Assembly: GCA_905221605.1 (NCBI GenBank)
Contig: CAJNDS010000557.1
Coordinates: 581,682-645,681 of the forward strand
Source of the DNA: Symbiodinium natans
Taxonomy: Eukaryota; Sar; Dinophyceae; Suessiales; Symbiodiniaceae
Direction of reading: 5' to 3'
DNA: 64,000 nucleotides
The stretch's first letter is position 1, and the number at the start of each line of letters is the position of its first letter. The position numbers and the translations under genes were made by a program. Positions 50,971-61,451 of the stretch are shown piece by piece. The notes below the pieces were generated by a model. The model was given only the letters and a program-made list of their open reading frames with translations. It searched no databases and was not told where the DNA came from.

Positions 50971-51405
50971 ATGTTTCGTTGTAAATTCTGCAATCTGATA
51001 GAAGCATTCCTTGTGTCAACCTCCCGTATGTCGCTTGTCAGAAGTCAGGGCTCACAACTCCTCGCTCGTTCGGCACGCCTCTGCCAGGAATCCGCATCTA
51101 CCCAAGAAAACAACCACAAGCCGATGATACAACCTCAGGTCGGTGCGTGTGCGTTGACGCCATTTAAGCCATAACACTTGCACCCGAAACCCCAAAAAAA
51201 ATTGGCCTTGGCTTCTTGCTGGCCGCACTGGCTCTTGATGGGAGATTCGATCCGAGCAGGAGCGTCCCTGCATCCAGGGTGTGGGCGTGAATTCGCTACC
51301 TGTCTCCGGATTATCTCAAGCTATCACGACATAGTTGACGCTGATCATAGAGGACACCTGAGTTGGCTGGGTGTCTTGGCAGGTCTTGGTATGCCCTCCA
51401 AGTGA
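50971..51405 (+). CDS. Candidate plus islands of uncertain strand
   Basis: 50,971-51,174 (KFCNLIEAFLVSTSRMSLVR) and 51,178-51,405 (LHPGCGREFATCLRIISSYH) are open with ATG and stop, but minus frames compete. Low confidence. Confidence 0.25.
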
Positions 51406-51412
51406 GCTCGAC

Positions 51413-51890
51413 CTAACCCTCTGGTGTCTGGCATTTTTCCAAAGATAGCGCGGGCCTCGAAGTAGTGGTCACTCGGTGGCCTTCCTTGGCGCACAGGCGA
51501 AAGATGCAAAATACTGAGCTGAGCAAGCACCACGTTGCAGAGCTCGGAGGCTCTGAGGCTCCATCACTCCGATAGCCTTCTTCTTGATCACCGCGGCAAT
51601 CATCAAAGCCACCAACAGCGAACCCACCACAATTCCCAGGACCTACATCGGGGATTTTCTGAAGGAGGCACTGCACATGCGTGAGGCTTGCACAAGCTGT
51701 CATCACTGGCCACTGGGGCTTCGACGAAGGCTGCGGGCCAGTCAGCCGGCATGGGTTGGGCAGCTGATGCTAAAGTGACTTAAACAAGCGTTCGTGTCTC
51801 CGGCCCAACGGCAATTTTTGCAATGTCAACTGCCTCTCGAGGCTCTGAGACGGTCACCTTTTCATGGGGGGCTCACCAGCTCTTGAGGCG
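51413..51890 (-). CDS. Single-pass membrane protein, C-terminal exons
   Basis: 51,890-51,805 contains VTVSEPREAVDIAKIAVGPE. 51,770-51,672 reads SAAQPMPADWPAAFVEAPVA..LCKPHACA. 51,534-51,642 encodes one transmembrane helix with basic stop-transfer, VLGIVVGSLLVALMIAAVIK then KKAIGVMEPQSLRALQ. 51,413-51,513 is the cytoplasmic tail FCIFRLCAKEGHRVTTTSRP..KCQTPEG, TAG. The last three join in phase with introns of 29 nt (GTGCCT...GATGTAG) and 20 nt (GTGGTG...GCTCAG). Type I topology inferred. The join to the first exon shows an in-frame TAA and is unresolved. Confidence 0.5.
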
Positions 51891-51943
51891 CATGTGGGCT
51901 GACGGCCTTCATGTCGCACAATCTGCAGGTCAAGCATCCTCCG

Positions 51944-52050
51944 GGGCTTCTTAGGGCTTCTTTCTTGGGGCTTCTTCGGGCTTCTTGGAGCTTTTTGGGG
52001 CTTCTTAGGGCTTCTTGGGGCTTCTTAGGGCTTCTTCGGGCTTCTTAGGG
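51944..52050 (+). repeat. GGGCTTCTTAG-type 11-bp array
   Basis: About ten units of GGGCTTCTTAG / GGGCTTCTTCG / GGGCTTCTTGG. It looks like a telomere-type unit with a 4-bp insertion. Confidence 0.9.
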
Positions 52051-52137
52051 AAAAGACTCAGAGCCTCCTCCCCTCCCCTACGGGCACCTCGCAGGTGTGC
52101 TGCTAGGGCCCTGCTCTGCACCTGCAGCTCTGACTAA

Positions 52138-52325
52138 GGGTTTAGGGTTTAGGGTTTAGGGTTTAGGGTTTAGGGTTTGGGGTTTAGGGTTTAGGGTTTA
52201 GGGTTTAGGGTTTAGGGTTTAGGGTTTAGGGTTTAGGGTTTAGGGTTTAGGGAGTTTAGAGTTTAGGGTTTAGGGTTTAGGGTTTAGGGTTTAGGGTTTA
52301 GGGTTTAGGGTTTAGGGTTTAGGGT
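52138..52325 (+). repeat. Interstitial (TTTAGGG)n array, about 26 units
   Basis: Nearly perfect, one GAGTTTAGAG slip near 52,252. A second array lies at 52,690-52,757. Confidence 0.97.
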
Positions 52326-52344
52326 CCCCCGTAGGATGCAACCC

Positions 52345-52525
52345 TAAACCCTAGTTTCAAGACCCGAACAAAACCTTTTTTTGACCCCATAACCTGTAGT
52401 ACCCTACGAAACCCCTTGCCTTTCAAGAGCGAAGGTAGCCGGGTCTTCTGTGACCCTTTGACGCCCTTTTTCTTCCCCCTTTTCCGCCCGAGCTCTACAC
52501 CTGAGCCGGGCAGCCGAACTGGCAT
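52345..52525 (-). CDS. Candidate exon, very basic
   Basis: MPVRLPGSGVELGRKRGKKK..VKGSQKTRLPSLLKGKGF.., lysine-rich. A plus frame is also open. Weak call. Confidence 0.3.
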
Positions 52526-52584
52526 GCTTCTTCTGAGTGGTTTCGGAAGGTTTCTTGGAACCCTAAACCCTAAACCCTAAACCC

Positions 52585-53325
52585 ATGTTGTGGGGTTTAG
52601 CCATCTTCGCAGGGGTCCCGGCCGCTGCCCCATGGGCTTCGAAGAGGGGCCGCCTCGCAGGGAGGTGGCTGAACATTGAACAGAAGGAGGGGTTTAGGGT
52701 TTAGGGTTTAGGGTTTAGGGTTTAGGGTTTAGGGTTTAGGGTTTAGGGTTTAGGGCTGAGGGCTGAGGGCAAGAAAAGCAACAAGCTTGGGTGGTCGACT
52801 CGCAGCCACCGACCCAAGGCGGCCTCCTGACCGGTGGTGGGGGCGGCATCACGCAGTCCTCCTTCCAAGCAATCGGATGCACATAAGCTCCTGGTTCTTA
52901 GTAGGGAATGAGGGGAATTAGGGCCCTGTATGTATGTGTGTATATATACGGAAGTCTATAGGGTATGTTAGGGTCCTATACATATATATATATATATATA
53001 TGCATAAGGGAGGAAAAAAGGGTACCTCATTCCCTCCTTCCCGACTAAGAACCAGCCAGTGTAGTAGGCACAGCTGTATTCTGGAAACTGGACAAGCCCA
53101 TCCAGCCCATCTAGCCCACTAGAGTCTGGCATTCTACCTATGCTCCCCTGCCGCTGCCTACCAAGCACCAGGTTCTGTCAGAGCTGCGACAGTGCCTTCG
53201 CATCACAAGCGCTCTTCTGTTTTCCTTGCCGATCTCCAGTAGCGGTCTGGAGGGAGGCAATTTGCAGGGATCCCACTATCCCTCAGTTGAAGGGGTGCGT
53301 CTTAAGCTGCATGGGGGGTCCTCCT
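52585..53325 (+). CDS. Candidate gene with a degenerate RING-like zinc finger
   Basis: 52,585-52,690: MLWGLAIFAGVPAAAPWASK..LAGRWLNIEQKE. 52,770-52,877: AWVVDSQPPTQGGLLTGGGG..QSSFQAIGC. 53,120-53,325: LPMLPCRCLPSTRFCQSCDS..ALFCFPCRSPVAVW, with CxC, CxxC and CxxC pairs like the second half of a C3HC4 RING (ubiquitin ligase) but without the usual His. A TTTAGGG array and an F4 palindrome occupy the introns. The first half of a RING was not found. Confidence 0.4.
52889..53057. mobile_element. Palindromic element, family F4 (copy 2)
   Basis: CTCCTGGTTCTTAGTAGGGA at the left, CCTTCCCGACTAAGAACCAG at the right; the complementarity continues through GAATGAGGGG. (TA)n in the centre, as in copy 1 at 7,289. 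Confidence 0.7.
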
Positions 53326-53404
53326 AAACCCTAGACCCTATACCCTGACTCCAAGATCCTAAACCCTAAACCCTAAAACCGTTAAACCGTTAAACCGTTA
53401 AGCA

Positions 53405-53515
53405 TCCTTCCCATGAAACAGAGTGTGCCCCTCAAGTAGGGGGTATAGAGCTGTCTGGGCTCTACGCCGCTCAGCGGCTCCTTGCATCACCGTCGGCACC
53501 AGCCTCGGTGAGCAA
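53405..53515 (-). CDS. Candidate minus exon
   Basis: PRLVPTVMQGAAERRRAQTA..YPLLEGHTLFHGKDA, between arrays at 53,355-53,400 and 53,519-53,653. Confidence 0.35.
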
Positions 53516-53518
53516 CTA

Positions 53519-53653
53519 GGGTTTAGGTTTAGGGTTTAGGGTTTAGGGTTTAGGGTTTAGGGTTTAGGGTTTAGGGTTTAGGGTTTAGGGTTGAGGGTTT
53601 AGGGTTTAGGGTTTAGGGTTTAGGGTTTAGGGTTTAGGGTTTAGGGTTTAGCA
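53519..53653 (+). repeat. Interstitial (TTTAGGG)n array, about 19 units
   Basis: One TTTAGG and one TTGAGGG variant; otherwise perfect. Confidence 0.97.
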
Positions 53654-53659
53654 AGCTCG

Positions 53660-54481
53660 ATGGGTAGGGATTGGAAAGGTAAACTACGCGCAACGCTCGC
53701 ACCCATGCAAAGCCTCCAAAAAAACTACCCCCACGCCATGCGAGGCGGAAGTGAGCAGACGAAGTGCTTTCTTGTTTTCACAACCCCCAGAAGGCAACTT
53801 TGGCGCGATACGTACAAGGAGTCACCGGCAGGCTCAGGGCCCGAGCCCCTTTAGGGCTCGGGTGGCAGAAAGCCGCCCCCGCCGCGAAACCATCAAAGCG
53901 ACACAAAAACGCAAACTTCGGGGGCTGTCAGGGACTTGAATACCCCTTAATTGAGGAATATACCTTCAATCATAATAGGGTTTCGTAAATGGTTTAAGGA
54001 CTTGCTTATGATAACTGGTGTCCAACAAGCACTTGCACCTCCCGCACTCATGTTGACTCCTCCAAACAGCCCCCCTGACCTTCGACAGCCCTTGTGCCAC
54101 TCTTGCACAAGGCCATGTGCTGCATGATCACAGAGGGAGAAACGTCCCAAAATCACATAGAAAGTGCGCGTAAGTACGTAAGGAGCAGGTCCCTGAACGG
54201 CGGACAGAAGGATGTTATGAGTCCTACACTTCACTGCTCCTTGGATGACGGAACCGCGAGGGCTAAAAGTTGTACAAGTTGTACATAATATGGCCCTCCT
54301 ACATGATGAACAAGCCATCAGAGGACGTGTGATGCTTCCGATTGAGAGCTTGGATTGCTTTATGACGCTTGCTAAACCTGTGTTGCAGGATTTCTCCCAC
54401 CACAACCGTTCGAATTGCACGCCGGAGGCTGCCTTTGAAGCGTCCGACAATTGTTGTTGGCCCGCGCAGCCTGATCTTTGA
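53660..54481 (+). CDS. Candidate plus exons
   Basis: 53,660-53,854: MGRDWKGKLRATLAPMQSLQ..FLVFTTPRRQLWRDTYKE. 54,094-54,240: PLLHKAMCCMITEGETSQNH..ARKYVRSRSLNGGQKD. 54,245-54,481: RGLKVVQVVHNMALLHDEQA.., ..VMLPIESLDCFMTLAK.., ..TPEAAFEASDNCCW. A minus frame of 167 codons (53,947-54,450) overlaps the last two and cannot be excluded. Confidence 0.35.
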
Positions 54482-54661
54482 GCTCAAGTCATCGAGCCTA
54501 GCCGTTCTCCTACTCGTCTAAGCCTTCAACGGTCTTGATGTATTGTGGGCCAAACTTCAGGCTCCCAATTAAAGTCCAACGTTAAGAGTGACCCTCAAGA
54601 GTGCTGCCAGCAATATGTGCTAAAAGTCGGCTGCAAAACGGTGTTGAGTGCGCTTCTGCTC

Positions 54662-55520
54662 TCACTTCTCCTCGCTCACTGCAGAGTCTGTCAGGGGAGT
54701 GGCCAAGAAGGGGTGCTCGAAAGTGTCGGACCCCTCCGAGTCGAGAACGCTGGCCGTGGAACCAGAGCCCTCTGACACATCCGACTCCACCCCATCCTCC
54801 GTGGTGACACCATCCAGGGTACCACCACCCTCCACTGACTCGCTTTCCGCAGACTCCACGGAATCACCCTCAACGGTCTCGCTGGTGGAGTCACCCTCCA
54901 GCACTTCACTACTGGAGTCGCCCTCAAGCGTTTCACTCGGGAAGTCACCGTCCACCGTCTCACTGGTGGAGTCGCCCTCCACAGAATCGCCCTCCACAGT
55001 CTCGCTGGCGGAGTCGCCGTCCAAATAGTCGCCCTCCACGGTCTTGCTGGCGGAGTCGCCCTCCACCACTTCACTACTGGAGTCGCCCTCTACCGTTTCG
55101 CTGGAGAAGTCGCCGTCCACAGCGCCGAAGCCGCTGTCTGTGGAGGTGCCGCCGACGTCATCGCCGTTCTCCTCAGCTCCAAGCCCCTGAACCCTCAAAC
55201 CCTGAACCCTAAAGCCATGAACCCTAGCTGCAGCCTTCCCCATCCTAGCAATCGCCCAGCGGATCCCAGCGGCATAAGTGTGGACGACGCTGCTTGTCAG
55301 GGATGGTGAAGGACCAGAATCCTTCAGGCTCGCAGCGCTTGCAGTTTAGATTCTTAGATCCTTTGGGATATGAAGGCTTTGGGGTGCACGATGTTACCGA
55401 ACCATTCCCTGGGTTTGGGAACGAGTCCTGTGGGCAGGCCACCATATACTCCGCGCAGCACCAATGCCTTTTTGCAAGCGACCAACCCACCTGCATCAGG
55501 TCAGTAGGACGGAACAAGGA
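54662..55520 (-). CDS. Cysteine-rich segment followed by an acidic GDSxSETVE repeat tail
   Basis: 55,520-55,250 reads VGWSLAKRHWCCAEYMVACP.., ..SKNLNCKRCEPEGFWSFTIP.. and RRPHLCRWDPLGDC. After a telomere-like remnant (55,185-55,215) the frame from 55,180 to TGA at 54,662 encodes about 170 residues dominated by EGDSxSETV units (27- and 36-bp periods). It ends ATPLTDSAVSEEK. The 'W/Y-CC-x5-A/G-C-P' element recurs at 56.6 kb. Exon joins not fixed. Possibly an extracellular or surface protein. Confidence 0.45.
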
Positions 55521-55618
55521 GATGTACCTAATCATTTAGGGGGTTTCCGAAATTCGCCTCGGCTTCCTGCCGAGAAGCGTCCGAAACAAGCAGACCCGGA
55601 TCGGGCCTTCCCGCCATC

Positions 55619-55795
55619 CCCCCCCCCCCCCCCCCCCGCCCCGCATTGCTTGGATGAGCAGCCTCGCACAAAGAGAGTGCCTCGAAACCCCCCCCCAACC
55701 TCCCGGGCCCCCTCCGCCCTCCCTCCACCACCAACCCCCCCAACCCCCCCCCCCACCACCCTCCCCCCCCCCCCCCCCCACCACCCCCGCCCCCC
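55619..55795. repeat. C-rich tracts
   Basis: Two to three long C runs with interspersed ACC; the associated poly-Pro and poly-Gly frames are artefacts. Confidence 0.9.
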
Positions 55796-55898
55796 CTTTG
55801 ACCCCTCTGCCCTTCCTCCCCTTTTTGCGAAACCCTCTTTCCTCCTTTCCTGTCCTGGGGCCGGCCCGGCTGCCGAGGCGGCGCGCACAAGCGTTTAC

Positions 55899-56317
55899 AA
55901 TTAGAGGTACCTTATTGGGGTCCTTGTTTCTCAGGGAGTCCTACTATTTGGGGACAAAATTAAGGGTCCCTGATTTTCGCAAACCTCCCTAGTATGGCTC
56001 TGTTAGTTCGACGTCTCTAGCAGAACATCAGCAGATCTCCGCACGGCACATTCTTGCCCTCAGATCTGGCGCCTCACCTATCTAAGTTGTCTTTTGGTTC
56101 CTGCAGCACCAAGCCTTCCAGTTGGCCTGCCCTGCTTGACAGTCAAAATGCCCGTGAACGTGGTGGATAACGTGGACCTGAAGCAGGAAGGGCATACATA
56201 CAAAATCACATGGGGGCTTACGATATGAGGGGTACCTTACTGGGGTCCCGTATTATAAGGGGATCCGACTATTTGGGGGTCCATATTAGGGGCCCCTTAA
56301 GTATCGTAAACCCCCAC
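55899..56317 (+). mobile_element. Two F1 palindromes (55,899-55,993 and 56,208-56,317) flanking an exon
   Basis: Left copy: TTAGAGGTACCTTATTGGGG ... TTTTCGCAAACCTCCC. Right copy: ACATGGGGGCTTACGATATG ... GTATCGTAAACCCCCACAT, 19-bp imperfect ends. Confidence 0.75.
56107..56210 (+). CDS. Exon with strong acceptor, unidentified
   Basis: After GTCTTTTGGTTCCTGCAG: APSLPVGLPCLTVKMPVNVV..NVDLKQEGHTYKITW, running into the F1 palindrome at 56,208. The next island (56,325-56,400) reads EDIHHAWALELPTINCREGE..NKPY and may continue the protein. Confidence 0.5.
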
Positions 56318-56539
56318 ATCCAGAGGACATCCATCATGCCTGGGCTCTTGAACTCCCGACGATCAACTGCCGTGAGGGCGAAACAAACAAACCCTACTAG
56401 TACGATTGGGATCACATAGGGACACTACTACAACCCCTACCTCTCCCCACCAGCGACTTGACAAAACGTTGAGCCCAAAGGCTTCGCAACATTCAACCAC
56501 AATCCGGAAATCTGGGACCATGAACGGATAGGGTCAAGC

Positions 56540-56640
56540 CAGGTGCAGAGGTACCACGGATGCTGGACAAGCGGCCACGTGCACGTGGGACGAACAGCCC
56601 AGGTTGTGGTTCGCACAGCAGTAATGCCTCGCTTTGGGCA
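56540..56640 (-). CDS. Candidate exon with the CC motif
   Basis: SRMPKARHYCCANHNLGCSS..VAACPASVVPLHL, similar to KRHWCCAEYMVACP at 55.47 kb. Both look like units of one repeated cysteine motif. Confidence 0.4.
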
Positions 56641-56796
56641 TGCGCGAGATCGCCATGCTTTGTCTCCAAGATGTGTCCCCGCAGATCCCTTGGTGCCCTG
56701 TTGCCTCCGTGCCTTGGCAACCCTGCACCCCGACCCGAAACCCTAAATTTGAACCACTGAGCCTGTGGCGTCTTCCCTCTCACTCTCACTACCAGC

Positions 56797-56910
56797 TCAC
56801 GCCCCTTCTGGGCCTCTTGGAGGGCGACCAGGTTGCCCCGTGCCAGCAGTCGTAGCCGTGATGCCTAACAGAAAGACCAGCGCCGTCAAAAAACAAAGCA
56901 GCGGATTGCT
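56797..56910 (-). CDS. Candidate membrane-segment exon
   Basis: RLSNPLLCFLTALVFLLGIT..ATTAGTGQPGRPPRG: one hydrophobic helix. Another minus frame (DGAGLSVRHHGYDCWHGATW) overlaps, so the frame is uncertain. Confidence 0.3.
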   Translation of the reverse strand, partial: SNPLLCFLTALVFLLGITATTAGTGQPGRPPRGPEGA

Positions 56911-57213
56911 CAGCCTCGGCTCTGCTGGGGTCAAGCTGAGGCTCCAGCTCATGCACGACCACCGGAACAGGCACAGGCACAGGCACCGGATGACCTCGGC
57001 AAATCCACACAAAGGTTCCACTTGAGTGGTGGTCCTACCAGAGGCACGGCTGTGGCTTTGGGCGCTTCGAACAGTGTCGTACGCGCTTTGGGAGAGAGAG
57101 TGTTTGGTATACTTTGGCTGTAGAGTTCCAGTCCTTCCGTCCTTCCCCGTGCCTGCACTGTATGCTACTTCTGTGACCCCACATCAATCTGAAGGCAACT
57201 TGGTATAGAGCTG

Positions 57214-57868
57214 ATGGCTCAGGATCTATTTCCGACCCTGTCAAGCCTGGATGCGGCCCGAGCAACTGTGGTAAACCACATGGTGCACTGGCACTGGAAC
57301 TGGCACAGGGACATGCTCCACGACCTCCAGCAGAAAATGCAGCGTCAATTCTTGCAGAAGTTCTTAGAATTGTCTTCGAAATTCTTCGGAAGGCTCCGCA
57401 AAGACTCCCTCCGTTGCCCCAGCCAAGAAACGGTGGTATGACTGTGGTGACAGCCCCTTTGCTCGTTGAGGCAACCTCGGCACGAAGCTTTGTGCTCCCG
57501 GTGACGTGCGATGATGTGGCGTGGAATGTGCTATCAACATGACCTTGAAACACATGGCGGTTTCCGACAATAGGGGGCACCTTCTTGGGTCCTTACTAAA
57601 GGGAAACCCACTACTTGGGGACTGTAGTAGGGGTACCCTATTTTCGGAACCCCCCGAAAGCAATCGGCATCTCATCCTTCTCTGCCCTGGCACACCAGTC
57701 GGCTTTGGCCTGCGACCAGCGCGACTGCCAGCTGGTGTAGCCTCACTCTTTGGGATCTTTAAAGCCCCGTGCTCTCGGCTACATCGCAAGCCTAAGACCT
57801 GGGATCACTTAAGCTTCGGCCTGCACACATCTGTAATGCCGGCTCTGCACGTGGCTAAAGACGAAATG
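57214..57868 (+). CDS. Candidate plus exons around an F1 element
   Basis: 57,214-57,441: MAQDLFPTLSSLDAARATVV.., ..DMLHDLQQKMQRQFLQKF... 57,438-57,553: VVTAPLLVEATSARSFVLPV..DVAWNVLST. 57,660-57,868: TPVGFGLRPARLPAGVASLF.., ..TSVMPALHVAKDEMG. F1 copies lie at 57,553-57,658 and 57,865-57,940, each touching an exon edge. Upstream 57,026-57,208 is also open on plus. Confidence 0.4.
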
Positions 57869-57975
57869 GGAGTTTACGAAAATAAGGGACCCTGTAATAG
57901 ACCCCCAAATAGTAGGATTCCCTTTGAAAGCAGTCACCCATGACGCAGATGTAACGCAAAATAAGCGAAACGTCG

Positions 57976-58266
57976 GTGCGCGGGCAGAAAAGAGGTTTTC
58001 AGTTCGCATGGTTCAAACGGAACATTGCGCATGAAGCGCAGGAGCTTCGCCTGACAGCATGGGTCATAATAGTTCATGATGTACAAGACTGCAAGGCAAC
58101 GTGCATATTTCTGCAAGCACGAAGGCACGCGTTCAATCTCTTACGTGTAGATCACACCATGGTATTTCATCGTATGTCACTATTGACTTTCTCTTGCCAG
58201 TTCGGATTGCGCACTCTTCGCACTTCTCCGAACACTGTACATAAACATTGGATAAATGTGAGATGA
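57976..58266 (+). CDS. Open frame of 96 codons, unidentified
   Basis: KRGFQFAWFKRNIAHEAQEL.., ..AWVIIVHDVQDCKATCIF.., ..RRHAFNLLRVDHTMVFHR... Lower GC than other exons; possibly a coding exon of the same plus-strand gene. Confidence 0.35.
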   Translation: MRGQKRGFQFAWFKRNIAHEAQELRLTAWVIIVHDVQDCKATCIFLQARRHAFNLLRVDHTMVFHRMSLLTFSCQFGLRTLRTSPNTVHKHWINVR

Positions 58267-58319
58267 GATCCAAGAGATGCTCCTACGCACTCAGGACGGC
58301 AAGCAAAGCCTGAATCATA

Positions 58320-60600
58320 GTCTCAAGGAACGCTGTATCGGATGCTCACAGCATGCTTCACAGGGACTCGCCTTTATCTACTCCGACGCAAGGTCCATGG
58401 CAAGCATCTGACCTGCGAACGCAGCACACAGTAGCGGAAACATGATTGAAAACGTGACGACACACGAATCGACGAATCGAACTGCGGCGGCCTCCCCTTC
58501 AACTGACAGCGCTGCGCAACCTGTACCCAGCCACGCCCGAGAGCGGCCGATCGGGTGGGTTATGGGCCGTCGCGCGCTGTCCCCATGGCTACAAAACCAT
58601 GGGTTAGCGCGGGCCCCTGCCCAGCAGACGCATTAGCCCATTGCTCTGCTGTCATCCACCGTACTGGGTTGGCCCCAAGCAGGCGCGGGTAGGGACAAGA
58701 CAACAAGAGGAACACAAGCATTGCACTCGACATGAAAAAGCTCAGATGATGCACCAGATAATCCCCAAGGCCTGGAGAGCAAGCGTTCTGTCTGCTCCGA
58801 CGCAATGTCCGCGGCAAGCATCCGACCTGCAAACGCAACACACAACAAACAAGCAACGAGACAAAGTAAACATATAAATAAGGAAACAGAAAGTTCACTG
58901 ACACACAGCACGTCTCGTCGGTGCGAGGCCATACCGCAGCATCGCTCCGCATAATGTCAACGAGTTCCAAGCCCAGCGGCAACCGGAAACACCAGCCACG
59001 GCCTGCACCCAACGGTGACAGGGCGGGCATAGGCCGCGAGGCCACTGCACCTGGTTGTCAAAAGGTATGGACCACCCTTTGCTTTCAATTTCCGCACGCA
59101 ACTCAGCATCGCTTTGACACGCTGAGTCCGCAGCCATCCACCTAAGGCGGCCCCGATTCCGCGAATCGCACACGACGATCATTCTGTAACCATCCTGGTC
59201 GCGGTACTTCGTCGACGTGAGGTGCCGTGCATGCCCGCGAGGTTCTTCCCGTAACGACTGGACTTCGCGGATTCCACGGAGGAGGAGTCATGGTCATCGC
59301 AGTGGAAGCTGTAACGCCACCCCCCCCCCCCCCCACACGCACGGGCAACTTGCACGCGGCGCTCCCATCCGCCAGCTGGGACAGGCAAAGATCCCTGGCT
59401 TGAGCGGTAAATTGCTGCCCTTCCTTCCTTCCTCCTCGGTCAGGGTGAGTTACCAGGCTCGCCTGCCGATGTTGCGCCCCGACATCCTTCTCTGTGACAT
59501 TGGAATGCGGCCGGAGAAACCCCAACGCGCACAACAGGCATGGCATGGACGGCACTAGACCACTACGCGCATGACGGGCTCCGGTCGTTTACGTCGCGCC
59601 TTCAATGAGCTCGAAGCCTAGAAACGGCTGTACACGGTATATAATCCACAATCCAGAAGCATGTCCGCGCGCCAATGGTCGATGCTCGAACAAATCCGCC
59701 TCCGGTCTTCATTCCGCCCCGCAGCGAATCCAAGGCCGTACCTGGGCACGGGGTAGGTGAACCATGCACTTCCCTAAAGTCGAGAGCTATGTGAGTAGAA
59801 GGCTATGGGAGCGTGCCACCCAAAGGGAACTGGACCAGAAAACATCATCTGGCACGTTTGTCACCACATCCCCTGATTTGTAGGTTTATAGGGTTTATGG
59901 GTTTAGGGTTTAGCGTTTAGGGCTTAGGGCCAGCATAAATTATAGAGCAGAGCATGCATCAAGCCTCCCTTGCATCGACACGAGTCGAAGGGTAAGCAGA
60001 ACGCAAACCGTCCTGACTCATTCATCACCCCAGCAATCACACTAGCCCATGAGCATTGCTGTCATACGGCTTGAGGCCACGTTGGCCTCAAGGTGATGTT
60101 TGTCAGCCTCACTCCCGGCCAACAGAGTGCAGCAGCTGAAGTAGCCACTGTAGGTGTAGGTGAGGCACGTGGCTGCAAGACCCGAGCAATCACATGTCCG
60201 CCAGCAACAACATACGCACGTATAGCCATGTTGATTGGACGGCACTTTTCTTTCAATGTCATGTCAAGCAACCAACTTCAACCCACAGACAGTCAAGCAA
60301 CAAGTCCGACAAGTCAAGGCAAGCCTCCCCTTCGGGACTCTGCTATGTCCACGCGCAGGCAGGCACTGAAACCTCTGAGGGTCGTGCGCTGACCTGACAT
60401 GATGCCCCCAGTGTGCTCATTAGCCCATTTGACACACTGTCATACTTCCGAGGAAGCGTTGGCCTCAAAGGCAAAGCAGAATGTACTCTGTGCACACCGG
60501 GCCAGATGTGTGAAGGATGCATCGGGAACGTGCACACCCAAGGGGCACTGGACCGGAAAACATCCTCGGGTACACAAAGAGTACTATGCATATCAGAGCA
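58320..60600. repeat. Diverged dispersed repeats
   Basis: 58,360-58,430 and 58,790-58,860 share CTCCGACGCAA.GTCC and GCAAGCATC.GACCTGC. 60,045-60,100 and 60,415-60,475 share TAGCCCAT, TGTCATAC and CGTTGGCCTCAA. 59,815-59,850 and 60,530-60,570 share ACCCAA.GGG.ACTGGACC and GAAAACATC. An old segmental duplication of this non-array region. 59,560-60,040 otherwise shows no gene. Confidence 0.5.
58560..59315 (-). CDS. Candidate minus gene segments
   Basis: 59,315-59,175: SFHCDDHDSSSVESAKSSRY..NLAGMHGTSRRRSTATRM. 59,182-58,960: IVVCDSRNRGRLRWMAADSA.., ..AELRAEIESKGWSIPFDN.., ..QWPRGLCPPCH. 58,900-58,700 may add a membrane segment (FPYLYVYFVSLLVCCVLRL). Frame changes imply introns. No family recognised. 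Confidence 0.4.
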
Positions 60601-60708
60601 AAAGGCCAAGGCCAAGGGACAAGGGCTACATGATAAAATATGCGGCCTCCCACGGTAAAGGCAGAGGTCACACGAGGCAGCCTCTTATATTGCGCCCCAG
60701 TGTGAAAC

Positions 60709-61266
60709 CTGGATTCGGAACACCGCGGAACGCCACCTGGAACGGCGCCCTGTGGAGTTCCGTCTTAGCTTGACGGATTCAGAACGCCGCGGAACGCCAC
60801 GTGGTACGCCGCGGTCACACGCGTCCTGTGGAGTTTCCCCTTAACGCCGCGGAACGCCACGTGGTACGCCGCGGTCACACGCGTCCTGTGGACTTTCCCC
60901 TCAGCTTGACGGTTTCGAAACGCCGCGGAACGCCACGTGGTACGCCGCGGTCACACGCGTCCTGTGGAGTTTCCCCTTAGCTTGACGGTTTCGGAACACC
61001 CCGGAACGCCCCGGCCACGCGCGTCCTGTGGAGCTCCCCCTTAGCTTGTTGACGGTTTCGGAACGCCCCGGAACGCCCCCGGCGACACGCATCCTGTGGA
61101 GTTCCGCCTTAGCAGCACGCGTCACGCCACTCGCGGACGCTTCGCGGACGCTTGCGGATGCTTGCGGACGCTTGCGGACGCTTTGCGGACGCTTTGCGGA
61201 CGCTTTGCGGACGCTTTGCGAACGCTTTGCGGACGCTTTGCGAACGCTTTGCGGATGCTTCGCGAA
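60709..61266 (+). repeat. GC-rich minisatellite (60,709-61,112) and 11-bp array (61,130-61,266)
   Basis: Six units of 60-76 bp built on GGAACGCCGCGGAACGCCAC, ACGCGTCCTGTGGAG and TTAGCTTGACGGTTTC. Then about 13 units of TTTGCGGACGC / TTCGCGGACGC / TTTGCGAACGC. The minus frame reads KRPQSVRKASA repeatedly but has no gene-like ends. Confidence 0.9.
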
Positions 61267-61451
61267 CACAACGCAACGCCGTTTGGTAACCTCCATTAAC
61301 CTCCCAACCCCCAGACCCCCAACTTTAGAACGGGAACCCTTCTGCGGAGCATTCGGGGAAAAAAAGAAACAGGTACCCCTTCAGCAACCCCCAAATACTT
61401 CCCCCGCCCCCAGATCATGAGGTCCCTCCCCCCGGCGAGCCTGCGGAGCAG

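Noticed and set aside
60901-61296. Minus ORF of KRPQSVRKASA repeats as a basic repeat protein
   Set aside because: It covers two tandem arrays of different period and lacks gene-like ends; more simply a minisatellite.
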